Part shown: piece after piece, positions 5,736 through 5,948 of the stretch
How positions within the stretch are numbered: position 1 is the stretch's first letter
Layout: the number at the start of each line of letters is the position of its first letter
NCBI GenBank assembly: GCA_030597505.1
Contig: JAUVRS010000177.1
Span: forward strand, 1-5,948
Direction of reading: 5' to 3'
DNA length: 5,948 bases
Origin: Desulfobacteraceae bacterium
GTDB taxonomy: Bacteria; Desulfobacterota; DSM-4660; Desulfatiglandales; Desulfatiglandaceae
Translations under genes and position numbers: made by a program
Notes under the pieces: model-generated
Databases searched by the model: none
What the model saw: the letters and a program-made list of their open reading frames with translations, nothing else
Told to the model about the DNA's origin: nothing

Positions 5736-5948
5736 GAAGTCTTGTACGACATATGGTTACCTGGTGCCCATCCATAAATGGCCATTTTCTCTTCGAGCTG
5801 TAGAGTCTACGACCCAGAGGCCGCAATCTGTAGGAGTCTTCCAAAGATCTTTTGGAGCAATAGGGAGACCAGATCCATTTGATCAGGGATTTGATGTATC
5901 TGCTCAATCTTTCGGGGAACCCGAATTTATGCGGACATCTCTGGATAG

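Larger units (their letters stand above)
5670..5948. other. Non-coding tail after the Fsr-like gene, no recognisable gene
   Basis: These 279 bp hold no convincing coding sequence. Short frames stay open on both strands near the window end, including a Lys/Arg-rich minus-strand frame from about 5947 to 5725, but none has a ribosome site or recognisable motif. Visible structure is an inverted repeat at 5690-5713, a promoter-like site at 5707-5735 and a 12-bp perfect palindrome AAATGGCCATTT at 5776-5787. No intrinsic terminator for the Fsr-like gene is evident. It may be upstream DNA of a gene, or the edge of a mobile element, lying beyond the window. Confidence 0.5.

Noticed and set aside
5725..5907. 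60-codon minus-strand frame at the right edge
   Set aside because: Lys/Arg/Ser-rich with no motif or ribosome site; the frame is open by composition and continues past the chosen start to the edge, so it could only be judged with more sequence.

Overview
The window carries four substantial genes in two divergent groups. On the minus strand, in transcription order, are a 12-TM MFS transporter (stop at 2754), a xylulokinase-type FGGY sugar kinase (2668 to 1145), and the alpha subunit of a thiamine-pyrophosphate-dependent 2-oxoacid or acetoin dehydrogenase, E1-alpha, which starts at 933 and runs off the left edge. On the plus strand, diverging from the first transporter, is a second MFS transporter of the fosmidomycin-resistance (Fsr) type (4467-5669). 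I see no rRNA, tRNA, CRISPR array or intact transposase.

The organism is a bacterium of middling G+C with ordinary Shine-Dalgarno sites. Gene content and style would suit an anaerobic, Gram-negative, deltaproteobacterial (Desulfobacterota-like) genome, but nothing here fixes the taxon and I hold this loosely.

The minus-strand genes are probably not one simple operon. The 85-bp gap before the kinase holds a near-consensus sigma-70 promoter (TTGACA, 17 bp, TATACG). The 211-bp gap before E1-alpha holds a sigma-54-type -24/-12 element (TGGC, 7 bp, TTGCT), followed by a leader with competing inverted repeats. Sigma-54 control is known for acetoin dehydrogenase operons in several bacteria, so this site favours an acetoin-type reading of E1-alpha without proving it.

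The 438-bp divergent region (4029-4466) has candidate promoters for both transporters. It also has two possible leader ORFs (one of 9 codons with a good ribosome site, one of 32 codons overlapping the second transporter by ATGA), a weak terminator-like hairpin and a hairpin next to the transporter's start. The last 279 bp contain no recognisable gene, only a promoter-like site with an overlapping inverted repeat and a 12-bp palindrome.

Functionally the cluster looks like accessory carbon metabolism plus export. A speculative link is that kinase, TPP-dependent E1 and Fsr-type exporter all touch 1-deoxyxylulose/DXP chemistry. I report that as a hypothesis only.
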